From Lentimicrobiaceae bacterium (GTDB taxonomy: Bacteria > Bacteroidota > Bacteroidia > Bacteroidales > F082), in contig SUWS01000004.1 in assembly GCA_015061365.1 (NCBI GenBank), positions 4,622-68,621 on the forward strand: a stretch of 64,000 nt of DNA, written 5' to 3'. The translations under genes and the position numbers were made by a program. Below are positions 25,629 through 34,006 of the stretch, piece after piece. Numbering within the stretch: the first letter of the stretch is position 1; each line of letters starts with the position of its first letter. Below the pieces are notes generated by a model. The model searched no databases, had not been told where the DNA came from, and was given only the letters and a program-made list of their open reading frames with translations.

Positions 25629-26019
25629 AATTCCCAGAAGAAAGCGGATTATAAAAAAGAAAGGTGTGGGAACTTATTGTTCTACCCTATTGATGAGGCT
25701 TCTCGCATTGCCCTTGCTGTCAGATAAAACAATAACCCACACCAGAGGATATGTAGGAAGCCACTAAGGGCTGTACATACCAATGATGTGGTGCCATCGT
25801 CACCATCTTCACAGCTTAGAAATTTTGCGAGAATTTCATCAAAGAAGATAATTTCAATAACACCTTTTTCCTCCACCGTGGAGGTCGAGTGCAAATGTAG
25901 AAAAAGTTTTCTATATAATGTAAGATGTTGAAAAAATATTTTTATTAGAATTGTAGAAAAAAACTTGCAGGTTATAAAATTATATCCTATATTTGCAGCG
26001 TAATTAAAAATCAAAGTTT
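25629..26019. other. Intergenic stretch, possible gene remnant
   Basis: About 390 bases without a convincing gene. A minus-strand reading frame at 25682-26014 gives a 110-residue Phe/Leu-rich product I do not trust. The region has a short palindrome CCTCCACCGTGGAGG at about 25870-25884 and higher GC in its left half than the flanking DNA, which may mark a decayed insert. The right end holds the promoter of the DUF4160 gene. Confidence 0.45.
25965..25995 (+). promoter_or_regulatory. Promoter of the DUF4160-DUF2442 pair
   Basis: TTG at 25965-25967 and TATATTTG at 25988-25995 with a 20-base spacer, 24 bases upstream of the DUF4160 ATG. Confidence 0.7.
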
Positions 26020-26265
26020 ATGTCGGAAATATTTAGAATATTCGGAATGAGGTTTTTCTTCTATTCACGTGAACACGAGCCTATGCATGTTCACGTAAAA
26101 AATGCAAATGGGAAAGCAAAGTTTATAATTCATCCTGATAAGATTGAATTGGTTGAAAGCAAAGGTATGAAACCTAATGACTTAAAGATGGCAGAAGCAA
26201 TATTGGAAGAAAACAAAGAGGTGGCTATTTTAGAATGGAATAAGCATTTTGGCAACAAACGATGA
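26020..26265 (+). CDS. DUF4160 protein
   Basis: An 81-residue protein matching DUF4160: FRIFGMRFFFYSREHEPMHVHV with the conserved EHxPxHxHV motif, then AKFIIHPDKIELVESKGMKPNDLKMAEAILEENKE. The His-rich motif suggests metal or nucleotide binding, but the activity is not established. It lies 36 bases upstream of a DUF2442 gene, a pairing seen in many bacteria and regarded as a possible toxin-antitoxin unit. That role is inference. Confidence 0.85.
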   Translation: MSEIFRIFGMRFFFYSREHEPMHVHVKNANGKAKFIIHPDKIELVESKGMKPNDLKMAEAILEENKEVAILEWNKHFGNKR

Positions 26266-26301
26266 AAATGTTTGATATTTGAATACTTAAATATAACTAC
26301 A

Positions 26302-26709
26302 ATGATAATCACTAAGATTTGGTTTGAAGAGAACCGCATTTATGGTTTGACAGATGACGGTCGTACTTTATGGCAGTCGCTGCTATACTACAAGCGGCTT
26401 ATGTATGCCACAAATGAGGAACGTAACAAATACATAATGTCAGATGAGGGTATCCATTGGGAAGAACTTGATGAAGACGTGTCTTTTGAGAGTTTTGAAT
26501 ATGACGATCCTGAGCCTGTAGGAATATCAAAATTCTTCCTTTCTCATCCGGAGATAAACGCTTCTGCCATAGCTCGTAGGTTAGGAATACAACAGAGTCT
26601 CATCGCTGCGTATATAAGTGGTAATAAAAAACCAAGTAAAGAGCGTGAAGATTTAATAATGAACGAAATCAGGAAGTTGGGAGAAGAGCTGATGAATGTG
26701 GAGTGGTAA
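26302..26709 (+). CDS. DUF2442 protein with C-terminal HTH
   Basis: From the ATG at 26302 the product is 135 residues. The first ~75 match DUF2442 (ITKIWFEENRIYGLTDDGRTLWQSLLYYKRL, then YIMSDEGIHWEELDEDVSFESF). The rest forms a Xre-like helix-turn-helix (NASAIARRLGIQQSLIAAYISGNKKPSKE). A DNA-binding tail on DUF2442 fits a regulator of the DUF4160 pair. An in-frame TTG at 26272 could add ten residues but is less likely as a start. Confidence 0.82.
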   Translation: MIITKIWFEENRIYGLTDDGRTLWQSLLYYKRLMYATNEERNKYIMSDEGIHWEELDEDVSFESFEYDDPEPVGISKFFLSHPEINASAIARRLGIQQSLIAAYISGNKKPSKEREDLIMNEIRKLGEELMNVEW

Positions 26710-26780
26710 TCCTTTTACTGCTCCACTATGTTTTCGGACTGCACTGGACAGTATCATTTCAACCATGATTTTTGGCAAAT

Positions 26781-26811
26781 AAAAAAGGAGTCACAATTTC
26801 TGTAACTCCTT
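26781..26811 (-). terminator. Terminator of the Ser-Pro-Pro tRNA operon
   Basis: Stem AAGGAGT / ACTCCTT (26785-26791 with 26805-26811), extendable by ACA/TGT across one mismatch. The A-run 26781-26786 gives a U-tract on the minus strand. Confidence 0.75.
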
Positions 26812-26822
26812 GATTTTCTCTG

Positions 26823-26897
26823 TCGGGGTAGCAGGATTCGAACCTGCGACCCCCTGCTCCCAAAGCAGGTGCGCTAGCCGGACTGCGCTATGCCCCG
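26823..26897 (-). tRNA. tRNA-Pro (UGG)
   Basis: A 75-base tRNA read on the minus strand. The anticodon loop CTTTGGGAG lies between paired CCTGC/GCAGG arms, giving anticodon TGG. The T arm has GGTTCGAATCC. The acceptor stem CGGGGCA pairs with TACCCCG except for a C6-A67 mismatch. It is the last gene of the tRNA operon. Confidence 0.93.
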
Positions 26898-26926
26898 ATT
26901 ACAAAACCACTCCACTTTTTTATTTG

Positions 26927-27001
26927 TCGGGGTAGCAGGATTCGAACCTGCGACCCCCTGCTCCCAAAGCAGGTGCGCTAGCCGGACTGCGCTATGCCCC
27001 G
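26927..27001 (-). tRNA. tRNA-Pro (UGG), second identical copy
   Basis: Identical over all 75 bases to the copy at 26823-26897, including the C6-A67 mismatch, and 29 bases away. Recent tandem duplication or gene conversion is likely. Confidence 0.93.
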
Positions 27002-27009
27002 ATAAACTC

Positions 27010-27099
<90 letters not shown>

Positions 27100-27121
27100 G
27101 TGCGTCGTGGTTTTGCGAGTG

Positions 27122-27151
27122 CAAAGGTAAATATTTTTTTTATTCATACAA
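27122..27151 (-). promoter_or_regulatory. Promoter of the Ser-Pro-Pro tRNA operon
   Basis: On the minus strand TACCTTTG (27122-27129) with TTG (27149-27151) 19 bases upstream. It drives the three tRNAs toward lower coordinates. Confidence 0.7.
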
Positions 27152-27205
27152 CATTTTTTCAAAAAAAAATTCAAATCTTTTTTCTCATCGTATGGTTTTA
27201 TTCAA

Positions 27206-27213
27206 TATCTTTG
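27206..27213 (+). promoter_or_regulatory. -7 box of the alkaline phosphatase gene
   Basis: TATCTTTG, 18 bases upstream of the ATG at 27232. It is divergent from the tRNA promoter. Confidence 0.65.
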
Positions 27214-27231
27214 CATATCAATAATTTAGTT

Positions 27232-28365
27232 ATGAACAAACACTTTAAACACATTATCTATTCCATGATATTTGCTTTGATAGCATACTCATGTTCCTCA
27301 AAAAAAGAATTTTCCACCGACATTAATGACGACAATAGATCCGTCAACCATCAAATAACAGAATTTCACAACACCAATATCAAACCTAAAAATGTAATTC
27401 TGATGATAGGTGACGGTATGAGCACTCCTCAAATATATGCAGCGATGTTAGCCTCCGACTCCCCTACTTCATTCGAAAAATTTCCATTCACGGGATTAGT
27501 GAAGACAAATTCCAAATCACATAAGATAACAGATTCTGCAGCTGGTGGTACAGCCATAGCGACAGGACATAAAACAAACAACGGCATGATCGGAATGGAC
27601 GCCGACAGTATCGCTGTTCCAAGCATGTTGGAAATGTTTTCCGACAAAGGGATGAAAACAGGTTTGGTTGTAACTTCATATATAACACACGCCACACCCG
27701 CCGCTTTCGTCGCAAAGAACATAAACAGAAACAATTACGAGGACATCGCCTTAGACTTCGCACAGTGCGACAAGGTAGATCTGCTGATAGGTGGAGGAAG
27801 GAAACATTTCACTGATAGAGAAGACGGAAGAAATCTCATCGATGAAATGAGAGACAGCGGCTGGAGCTATTATGACACATTAAGTAACGATATAAATAGA
27901 AGCGAAAAAATTATGATTCTCGCCGCCGAAAAACATCTCCCTATATATTCTGAACGTAAATCATTTCTACCTGACGCCGTATCATTTGCCTTAGAAAACC
28001 TCAAAAACGACAACGGTTTTTTCCTTATGATAGAAGGTTCTCAGATAGACTTTGCCGGCCACGACAAGGATTCAACTTATCTTGTGAATGAAATGTTAGA
28101 TTTTAACGCCACTATTAATAATGTATTAGATTTCGCAGAAAAAAATCCTAACACACTTGTTATAGTGACAGCAGATCATGAAACAGGAGGACTAACAATC
28201 ATTGATCCTAATGAATCATATTCTCGTTGTGACTTTAATTTCTCTACAGGCAGCCACTCCCCTCTTTTGGTACCAATTTTTGCCATCGGACCTGGCAGTG
28301 AGAATTTCACAGGCATAATGGATAATACGGATATAATAAAGAAAATCATAAAGATAAGTGAATAA
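27232..28365 (+). CDS. Alkaline phosphatase family lipoprotein
   Basis: A 377-residue PhoA-superfamily enzyme that should hydrolyse phosphate monoesters outside the cytoplasm with zinc and magnesium. It starts with a lipoprotein signal (IAYSCSSK). Catalytic landmarks are MIGDGMSTPQ (metal Asp), ITDSAAGGTAIATG with the nucleophilic Ser, GSQIDFAGHD and ADHETGG. A much longer frame open from 26890 is only antisense tRNA, so the start is set at 27232, just after the promoter. It is shorter than E. coli PhoA and lacks obvious insertions. Confidence 0.92.
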   Translation: MNKHFKHIIYSMIFALIAYSCSSKKEFSTDINDDNRSVNHQITEFHNTNIKPKNVILMIGDGMSTPQIYAAMLASDSPTSFEKFPFTGLVKTNSKSHKITDSAAGGTAIATGHKTNNGMIGMDADSIAVPSMLEMFSDKGMKTGLVVTSYITHATPAAFVAKNINRNNYEDIALDFAQCDKVDLLIGGGRKHFTDREDGRNLIDEMRDSGWSYYDTLSNDINRSEKIMILAAEKHLPIYSERKSFLPDAVSFALENLKNDNGFFLMIEGSQIDFAGHDKDSTYLVNEMLDFNATINNVLDFAEKNPNTLVIVTADHETGGLTIIDPNESYSRCDFNFSTGSHSPLLVPIFAIGPGSENFTGIMDNTDIIKKIIKISE

Positions 28366-28418
28366 ATAAAATATAAACAAAAAAATAAAATAATATTCCG
28401 TTAATTAAAATATTATCT

Positions 28419-28426
28419 TAACTTTG
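28419..28426 (+). promoter_or_regulatory. -7 box of the RRM gene
   Basis: TAACTTTG, 62 bases upstream of the RRM protein start. Confidence 0.55.
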
Positions 28427-28488
28427 CAGAGGTTATAGGAGATATTTACAAACATATTTTAATCAAGAGAATGTTATTTTATTGACTT

Positions 28489-28749
28489 ATGAAAATTTTT
28501 GTTGCAAAACTTGGGTTTAATACTAAAGCGGAAGATTTATTCGCATTATTCAGTAAATTCGGTAAAGTGGAATCTACAAAAGTGATAATGGACAGGGAAA
28601 CAAAACGCTCCAAATGTTACGGATTTGTGGAAATGCCCAATGATAATGAAGCATACGTTGCTGTTGTTGAACTTAACAATTCTATCTTTCAAGGTAGTAC
28701 TTTAGATGTAAGGAAATCAAGAATACAGCAGCCTGTATACACAATTTAA
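28489..28749 (+). CDS. RRM-type RNA-binding protein
   Basis: An 86-residue protein consisting of one RNA recognition motif. RNP2 is IFVAKLG at residues 3-9 and RNP1 is CYGFVEM at about 44-50, with the usual beta-alpha-beta spacing (KFGKVESTKVIMDRETKRSK between them). Such small RRM proteins are abundant in Bacteroidota and have been linked to global post-transcriptional regulation. It has its own promoter and a ~55-base leader. Confidence 0.92.
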   Translation: MKIFVAKLGFNTKAEDLFALFSKFGKVESTKVIMDRETKRSKCYGFVEMPNDNEAYVAVVELNNSIFQGSTLDVRKSRIQQPVYTI

Positions 28750-28831
28750 CATCCTTATCTATTGATTTATAGCAATATATAAAATTATTAAAAAAAATTA
28801 TCATTTACACGCATTTGAACGAAAAAAATTG

Positions 28832-28839
28832 TATCTTTG
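28832..28839 (+). promoter_or_regulatory. -7 box of the tRNA-Arg gene
   Basis: TATCTTTG, 16 bases before the mature tRNA 5' end. Confidence 0.65.
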
Positions 28840-28855
28840 CAAACGCAAAAGCGAT

Positions 28856-28929
28856 GGTTCGGTAGCTCAGCTGGATAGAGCAACAGCCTTCTAAGCTGTG
28901 GGTCTTGGGTTCGAATCCCAACCGGATCA
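28856..28929 (+). tRNA. tRNA-Arg (UCU)
   Basis: A 74-base tRNA. The acceptor GGTTCGG pairs with CCGGATC (two G-U pairs). The D arm is GCTC/GAGC, the anticodon TCT is at 28890-28892 in CTTCTAA, and the T arm has GGTTCGAATCC. The discriminator is A. Confidence 0.93.
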
Positions 28930-28941
28930 CAAAATCGAACG

Positions 28942-28973
28942 AGACTGACTTAACAAGGTCAGTCTTTTTTTTT
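28942..28973 (+). terminator. Terminator between tRNA-Arg and pncB
   Basis: Stem AGACTGAC / GTCAGTCT (28942-28949 with 28958-28965) followed by T9. It ends 15 bases before the pncB start. Confidence 0.85.
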
Positions 28974-28988
28974 AAAACATTCATTGAT

Positions 28989-30461
28989 ATGGAACTTAAC
29001 ATCTCATATTGCTCCGACAAGTACCAATATACCATGGGAAAGTCCTTCTACGAAAGTGGAATGAAAGACAAACGTGCCGTCTTTAATCTTTTCTACAGAA
29101 AAGCACCAGATACAAACAACTGGGCTGTGGTTAGTGGAATCACCGAGGTCTTAGAAGTCATTAAGGGTTTAAACTGTGGCGATGAGAAATTCTTTGAGAA
29201 ATTCCTCCCAGGCGACGATTACAAAGAAGTTCGCCAATATTTCGCGAAGATGAAATTCACAGGTAATGTCTATGCCATGCGTGAAGGCGAGATAGCATTC
29301 CCGACACAGCCGATAATAACCATAGAAGCTCCTATCATAGAAGGTCAAGTGCTTGAGACTCCCCTACTATCTGTGATGAATCATCAGATGGCAGTAGCTA
29401 CCAAAGCATCACGCGTGACAAGAAGCACAACAAAACCCGTCAGCGAATTTGGCAGCCGTCGCGCTCACGGACCATGGGCAGCAATTCATGGAGGTAAAGC
29501 CGCTTTCATAGGTGGATGCGCAAACACTTCCAACATCATATCCGGAATCAACTTTGGAATGGCTTCAACTGGTACGATGGCTCACAGTTACGTGACATCA
29601 TTCGGATGTAGCATAAAAGGTGAATACCAGGCTTTCGACACATATATTAATACACACAAATCAGAAGTCGTCATCCTCCTCATTGACACCTACGACACAC
29701 TAAGATGCGGTATAAAAAACGCTATAAAAGCTTTCAAAAATAACGGCATCGATGATAATTATCCTTACGGTTACGGAGTTCGTTTAGACAGCGGCGACTT
29801 GACTTACCTATCTAAGAAATGTCGCGAAATGCTTGATGAAGCTGGATTAAAGAAATGTAAGATTTTTGCCACCAACGCATTAGACGAATATATCATCACA
29901 GAATTGGAACGCCAAGGTTGCATGGTCGACTCTTACGGTGTTGGCGACGCGATAGCCACAAGCAAACACAATCCTTGTTTCGGCAATGTATTCAAACTCG
30001 TACAAGTTGATAATATGCCCGTATTGAAACGTTCTGAAGAAACAGTAAAACTCATAAATCCGGGATTCCAAATCACATACAGAATCATCCAAAACGGGAA
30101 GTTCAAGGTCGATGTAACTTGTCTGCGTGGTGACGATTTATCCAAAGCCATCGAATCTAACAAGACGATTACCGTACGTGACGAACGCGACAGATTCAAG
30201 TCAATGACATTCGAAGAAGGGAAATACGAGTTTAGAACCTTACAACAACAAATCGTCAAAGACGGAGAAATAGTATATAATGATGTGACGATACAAGAAA
30301 AGCAAGATTATTATAAAGATAACCTTGCTCATCTTGATGACACTCAGAAACGTCTCATCAATCCACACTATTACAAATGCGACATTTCAGACGCTCTCTA
30401 TGATCTGAAATACAACCTCATCAAAAACTTAGTCGAAGAAATCGAGAATTTTGAGATATAA
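28989..30461 (+). CDS. pncB: Nicotinate phosphoribosyltransferase
   Basis: PncB joins nicotinate to PRPP to give nicotinate mononucleotide in NAD salvage. The 490-residue product starts MELNISYCSDKYQYTMG, typical of the family. It contains EFGSRRAHG, IGGCANTSNIISGINFGMASTGTMAHS, VRLDSGDLTYLS (the conserved GxRxDSGDL block) and ATNALDEY. The ATG at 28989 is chosen; an upstream in-frame start lies inside the tRNA. There is no separate promoter visible between the terminator and the start, so transcription may come through the tRNA-Arg terminator. The nicotinamidase domain at 12 kb would supply its substrate. Confidence 0.96.
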   Translation: MELNISYCSDKYQYTMGKSFYESGMKDKRAVFNLFYRKAPDTNNWAVVSGITEVLEVIKGLNCGDEKFFEKFLPGDDYKEVRQYFAKMKFTGNVYAMREGEIAFPTQPIITIEAPIIEGQVLETPLLSVMNHQMAVATKASRVTRSTTKPVSEFGSRRAHGPWAAIHGGKAAFIGGCANTSNIISGINFGMASTGTMAHSYVTSFGCSIKGEYQAFDTYINTHKSEVVILLIDTYDTLRCGIKNAIKAFKNNGIDDNYPYGYGVRLDSGDLTYLSKKCREMLDEAGLKKCKIFATNALDEYIITELERQGCMVDSYGVGDAIATSKHNPCFGNVFKLVQVDNMPVLKRSEETVKLINPGFQITYRIIQNGKFKVDVTCLRGDDLSKAIESNKTITVRDERDRFKSMTFEEGKYEFRTLQQQIVKDGEIVYNDVTIQEKQDYYKDNLAHLDDTQKRLINPHYYKCDISDALYDLKYNLIKNLVEEIENFEI

Positions 30462-30472
30462 GTCCCCTCCAA

Positions 30473-31168
30473 TTAGTTCGATAATCTTTCGATTAGAGCG
30501 TCACGATAGCTGGCACCGACAGGGATTTTATTTCCAGCTACCGTGACGTTTATTTTGTCGATGTCTTCAATATTCTTAATGGATACGATATATGATTTAT
30601 GCGTACGCACGAATTTATCTTTTGGCAATGTTTCCTCTAAATTTCTTAAAGAATATAAAGCCGTAATACGCTTAGTCTTTGTATGGAAGGTAACATATTC
30701 ATGTTGTCCTTCAATGAAAAGCAGATCGTCAAAATTCACCTTATACAATTTATAGTCTGCCTTCACCATCATATAATCGTTGGCAGCATCGTTTGGAGTT
30801 TCAGAGGTATTATAATTTATAGCCTTATTAATAGCCTGTACAAACCTCGCATAGTCAAAAGGTTTCAAGAGATAATCGACAACGCCAAGAGTAAAAGCGT
30901 CGACGGCGTACTCAGAATAAGCCGTAGTTAAGATCACTGCAGGTTTATTGTTAATTAATCTTAACATTTCCATACCAGAGATGTCTGGCATCTGAATGTC
31001 GAGCAAAAGTATATCTATCTGTTCATTGTTCAACACTTCCATCGCCTTAGTAGCATCAGCGCATGTATCAACAAGATTTAAGTAATCAAGTTTCGACACA
31101 TACTCGGTCAGAAGTTTTCTCGCAAGAAATTCGTCATCGACTATAAGAACATTACACTTTCTTTTCAT
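30473..31168 (-). CDS. LytTR-family response regulator
   Basis: A 231-residue response regulator. The receiver domain has the acidic pair at 11-12 (VDDEF), phospho-acceptor Asp57 in LLLDIQMPD, and the LLKPF motif. The C-terminal LytTR DNA-binding domain runs from about 135 (LLFIEGQHEYVTFHT ... RTHKSYIVSIKNIEDI). It overlaps the end of the sensor kinase gene by 17 bases, so the two form a two-component system. Target genes are unknown; trkH is the nearest neighbour upstream. Confidence 0.94.
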   Translation of the reverse strand: MKRKCNVLIVDDEFLARKLLTEYVSKLDYLNLVDTCADATKAMEVLNNEQIDILLLDIQMPDISGMEMLRLINNKPAVILTTAYSEYAVDAFTLGVVDYLLKPFDYARFVQAINKAINYNTSETPNDAANDYMMVKADYKLYKVNFDDLLFIEGQHEYVTFHTKTKRITALYSLRNLEETLPKDKFVRTHKSYIVSIKNIEDIDKINVTVAGNKIPVGASYRDALIERLSN

Positions 31169-32234
31169 TATATTTATCTCCTATTTTAATTGTTGCTATA
31201 TAATTGTTATCTTCTTGTTTTACATCAAAAGAATAATTACCACCGTAATACAGTTCCAACCTTTTCCTTACGTTATCCAAACCTATCCCCGACTGCGGCT
31301 TCTTATTAGGATCAGCTATTGACACTGACATTCCTTTTATCGAATTACGGGCGATAAATATCAGGTCATTATTCTCCTGAAGCAAATAAAAATGAACAAA
31401 ACCGTTAGGGTCGCACTCTAATCTGCTGTGCTTGAAACTATTCTCAACGAGAGGCTGAAGCATCATCGGAGGAATCTTAAAGTCGTAATTTTTAATATTC
31501 TTCTCAAAAATTATATTCGATTTGTTTTCCATGCTCATTTGTTGAAAGTCGATAAAAGCGTCAATATACTTCACTTCTTTGTCGAGAGAGATATGATCAA
31601 CCTGACAGTCGACCATGACGTAACGCAACATATCCGAGAGTTTAAGTACACTCTGAGGTGCGTTTTCATCTCTTGTATAAACGAGGGAGTAGATATTATT
31701 CAATGCGTTAAAAAGAAAATGAGGTGCAATCTGTGATTTAAGGAAACGTAACTCCATATCAAGTTTCTCACTCTTGAGGTCGTCTTTGATTTTCTGGTTA
31801 TCTTTTTCAGCACGTTGTAAGACTGAAATGACAGATACACTAACCGTTGCTGTAAAAAGTACAACACGTATTAACAGAGGTATGAAGAAAGTATTGAACC
31901 CGTCAAGCTGCGGTGTAGATATAGAGATGTGTTTACTCATTATTATCAGCATAAATGATTCGAAATATGTAGTCAATGAGGCCATTATAATAATGAGCAT
32001 AAACGTTATCAAATAAAAAGAGACATGACAGCCCTTCAGTAACAGTCTCACTATGTATTTAGACTCTATATAACATGCTAATATAAGACTTGTTGTCAAC
32101 AACAAAGAATGCAGGAACGATACTTTCCAACTTGACCAAAAAGAAAGAAAGAAAAAGAGAAAAATCACAAGCCACGCAATTATGGTCCGTCTTTTACCAT
32201 TCACGAAATCAGTTGATTTTAAGATTCCTTTCAT
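31152..32234 (-). CDS. LytS-type sensor histidine kinase
   Basis: A 360-residue kinase with four N-terminal membrane helices (about 17-140) and no obvious periplasmic sensor domain. A His_kinase domain follows, with the phospho-acceptor His172 in LKSQIAPHFLFNALNNIY, and then a HATPase domain with MMLQPLVENSFKH (N box) and GIGLDNVRKRLELYYGG (G boxes). It partners the LytTR regulator that overlaps its 3' end. The signal it senses cannot be read. Confidence 0.93.
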   Translation of the reverse strand: MKGILKSTDFVNGKRRTIIAWLVIFLFFFLSFWSSWKVSFLHSLLLTTSLILACYIESKYIVRLLLKGCHVSFYLITFMLIIIMASLTTYFESFMLIIMSKHISISTPQLDGFNTFFIPLLIRVVLFTATVSVSVISVLQRAEKDNQKIKDDLKSEKLDMELRFLKSQIAPHFLFNALNNIYSLVYTRDENAPQSVLKLSDMLRYVMVDCQVDHISLDKEVKYIDAFIDFQQMSMENKSNIIFEKNIKNYDFKIPPMMLQPLVENSFKHSRLECDPNGFVHFYLLQENNDLIFIARNSIKGMSVSIADPNKKPQSGIGLDNVRKRLELYYGGNYSFDVKQEDNNYIATIKIGDKYNEKKV

Positions 32235-32251
32235 ACAATTAAATTTTCCGG

Positions 32252-32259
32252 CAAAGATA
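32252..32259 (-). promoter_or_regulatory. -7 box of the two-component operon
   Basis: CAAAGATA on the plus strand reads TATCTTTG on the minus strand, 17 bases upstream of the kinase ATG. Confidence 0.6.
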
Positions 32260-32352
32260 TGACAACTTAATATGCTTTGAAAATAAAATCAACGAAGAAA
32301 TGAAATATTTCAATTTATAGCGATTTCTACAAATTGCTTTATGAGGTCATGA

Positions 32353-33873
32353 TTAATATCTGCTTCCTCTAAACACTGCCAAAATGGTAACCAATACGGT
32401 ATATATTTCTAAACGTCCAACAAGCATCAATATCGACATCGTCCATTTTCCCATATCAGAGACTTCTGAGAACGAGAATGCAGGACCAGTTCTGCCGACA
32501 CCAGGTCCGCTGTTTCCAAGTGCTGAGATGCAATTGAACATAGCCTCTTCCAACGGGCTGCCGCTGATAATAAACAGCAATACACCTAATACATAAAGCA
32601 AAAGAAATATTATAAGAAAGTTAACCACTCTTCTCGTCTTTTCCTCATCTATTACTTCATTAGAAACCTTCACACTAAATAACGCATTAGGATGAAGCAG
32701 ACGTCTAAAGATATTGTTGATTGATTTTATTGCGATTACCTCTCGTATAATCTTGATTCCTCCACTTGTTGAGCCTGCACATGCGCCACTCGCCATCATG
32801 ATGAAAGTCGGTATCAAGAAAAGTCCTCCCCATAAATCATAATCGTAATTTGTCGCTTGATAACATGTCGATGTTATTATTGAAGTGACATGGAACAAGG
32901 CTGTTCTGAATCTGTTCTCAAAACCTACAGGGAAAGAATCTTCATTTGTCAGGACGGTGTCCAACTTCGGCGCCACGTAAAACAAACCAATAATAATCGT
33001 CATCATAAGAAATACAGATCCGATATACCATCGTAATTCTTCGTTATTTCTGAACAACTTACCCTCACCGGTTATAAGCAAATAATAAAGTGAGAAGTTG
33101 ATACCTGATGCGAACATGAAAAATGACGCCACATACTCTATGTAAGGTGAGTTATAAAAACTGATGCTCGCCTGATGCGTACTAAAACCGCCGCTCGACA
33201 TTGTCGTCATGGCATGACAAATAGCATCGAAGGTGTTCATCGGACCGAACCAATACATCAAGGCGCACAGAATTGTTAATATGACATATATACCTAAAAG
33301 CTTACGAGCCGTCATCATCATTTTAGGATGAAGTTTCTTCACTCCTATTCCCGACATCTCTGCCGAGAACATCATGACTTTGTTGGAATTACGATTTAAT
33401 GCCGGCATAACAGCCAAGAACAAGACTATTATTCCTAAACCTCCCAACCATTGCATCATACTTCTCCAGAACAATATTCCGTGAGGTTGCTCGTCAATGT
33501 TATTTAACAATGTCGCACCGGTTGTTGTAAAACCTGACATAGCTTCAAAGAAAGCATCGGTGACAGTTGCAACCGTTCCGTTCAAAAGGAAAGGCAACAT
33601 ACCGAACAACGCGAACAAAACCCACGTTGTAGTAACTATGAAGAACGAATCCTTCACCTCGAAATTCTCTATATTCTGTTGATGATGTTTACCGGGGCTT
33701 CTTCCCGCTGAGATCATGATAAAACCAGAGATTGCAGTAATGATAGTCGACACCGTCAACGCCAAGACATCACCATCTCCACACCGATAAAAATAAAACA
33801 ATGCTACCAATGATGCCATCAACATGAATGCTGCCTCGAACAACAAAATGAAACCTATAATCCTTATTTTCAT
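32353..33873 (-). CDS. trkH: TrkH-family potassium uptake protein
   Basis: A 506-residue integral membrane protein, the channel subunit of a Trk-type K+ uptake system. It shows the repeated M1-P-M2 pattern with selectivity-filter segments such as AMSGFTTTGATLL, TTMSSGGFSTHQ, GACAGSTSGGIKI and LGNSGPGVG. The length is normal. The regulatory partner TrkA is not adjacent and does not occur in the window. The gene lies upstream of the kinase on the same strand, with a ~120-base gap containing that operon's promoter. Confidence 0.93.
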   Translation of the reverse strand: MKIRIIGFILLFEAAFMLMASLVALFYFYRCGDGDVLALTVSTIITAISGFIMISAGRSPGKHHQQNIENFEVKDSFFIVTTTWVLFALFGMLPFLLNGTVATVTDAFFEAMSGFTTTGATLLNNIDEQPHGILFWRSMMQWLGGLGIIVLFLAVMPALNRNSNKVMMFSAEMSGIGVKKLHPKMMMTARKLLGIYVILTILCALMYWFGPMNTFDAICHAMTTMSSGGFSTHQASISFYNSPYIEYVASFFMFASGINFSLYYLLITGEGKLFRNNEELRWYIGSVFLMMTIIIGLFYVAPKLDTVLTNEDSFPVGFENRFRTALFHVTSIITSTCYQATNYDYDLWGGLFLIPTFIMMASGACAGSTSGGIKIIREVIAIKSINNIFRRLLHPNALFSVKVSNEVIDEEKTRRVVNFLIIFLLLYVLGVLLFIISGSPLEEAMFNCISALGNSGPGVGRTGPAFSFSEVSDMGKWTMSILMLVGRLEIYTVLVTILAVFRGSRY

Positions 33874-33978
33874 ACTACAAAATTTCCGCGGTAAAAATAC
33901 GATTTTTTTTTAAGGAGACACCTATAAATCATTATGCAAAAAATCATTTTTTTTGAGATATTTCTTCATATAAATTGT

Positions 33979-33986
33979 TATATTTG
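33979..33986 (+). promoter_or_regulatory. -7 box of the universal stress protein gene
   Basis: TATATTTG, 20 bases upstream of the ATG at 34007. Confidence 0.65.
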
Positions 33987-34006
33987 TAAACTAATTTTTA
34001 ACTTAT

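Noticed and set aside
25682..26014. 110-residue minus-strand ORF
   Set aside because: It overlaps the promoter of the DUF4160 gene, has biased Phe/Leu-rich composition and resembles no family; kept only as a possible remnant.
28805..29035. Minus-strand ORF with LGFEPKTHSLEG and plus-strand extension of pncB
   Set aside because: Both read through tRNA-Arg and its terminator; pncB family similarity begins at 28989.
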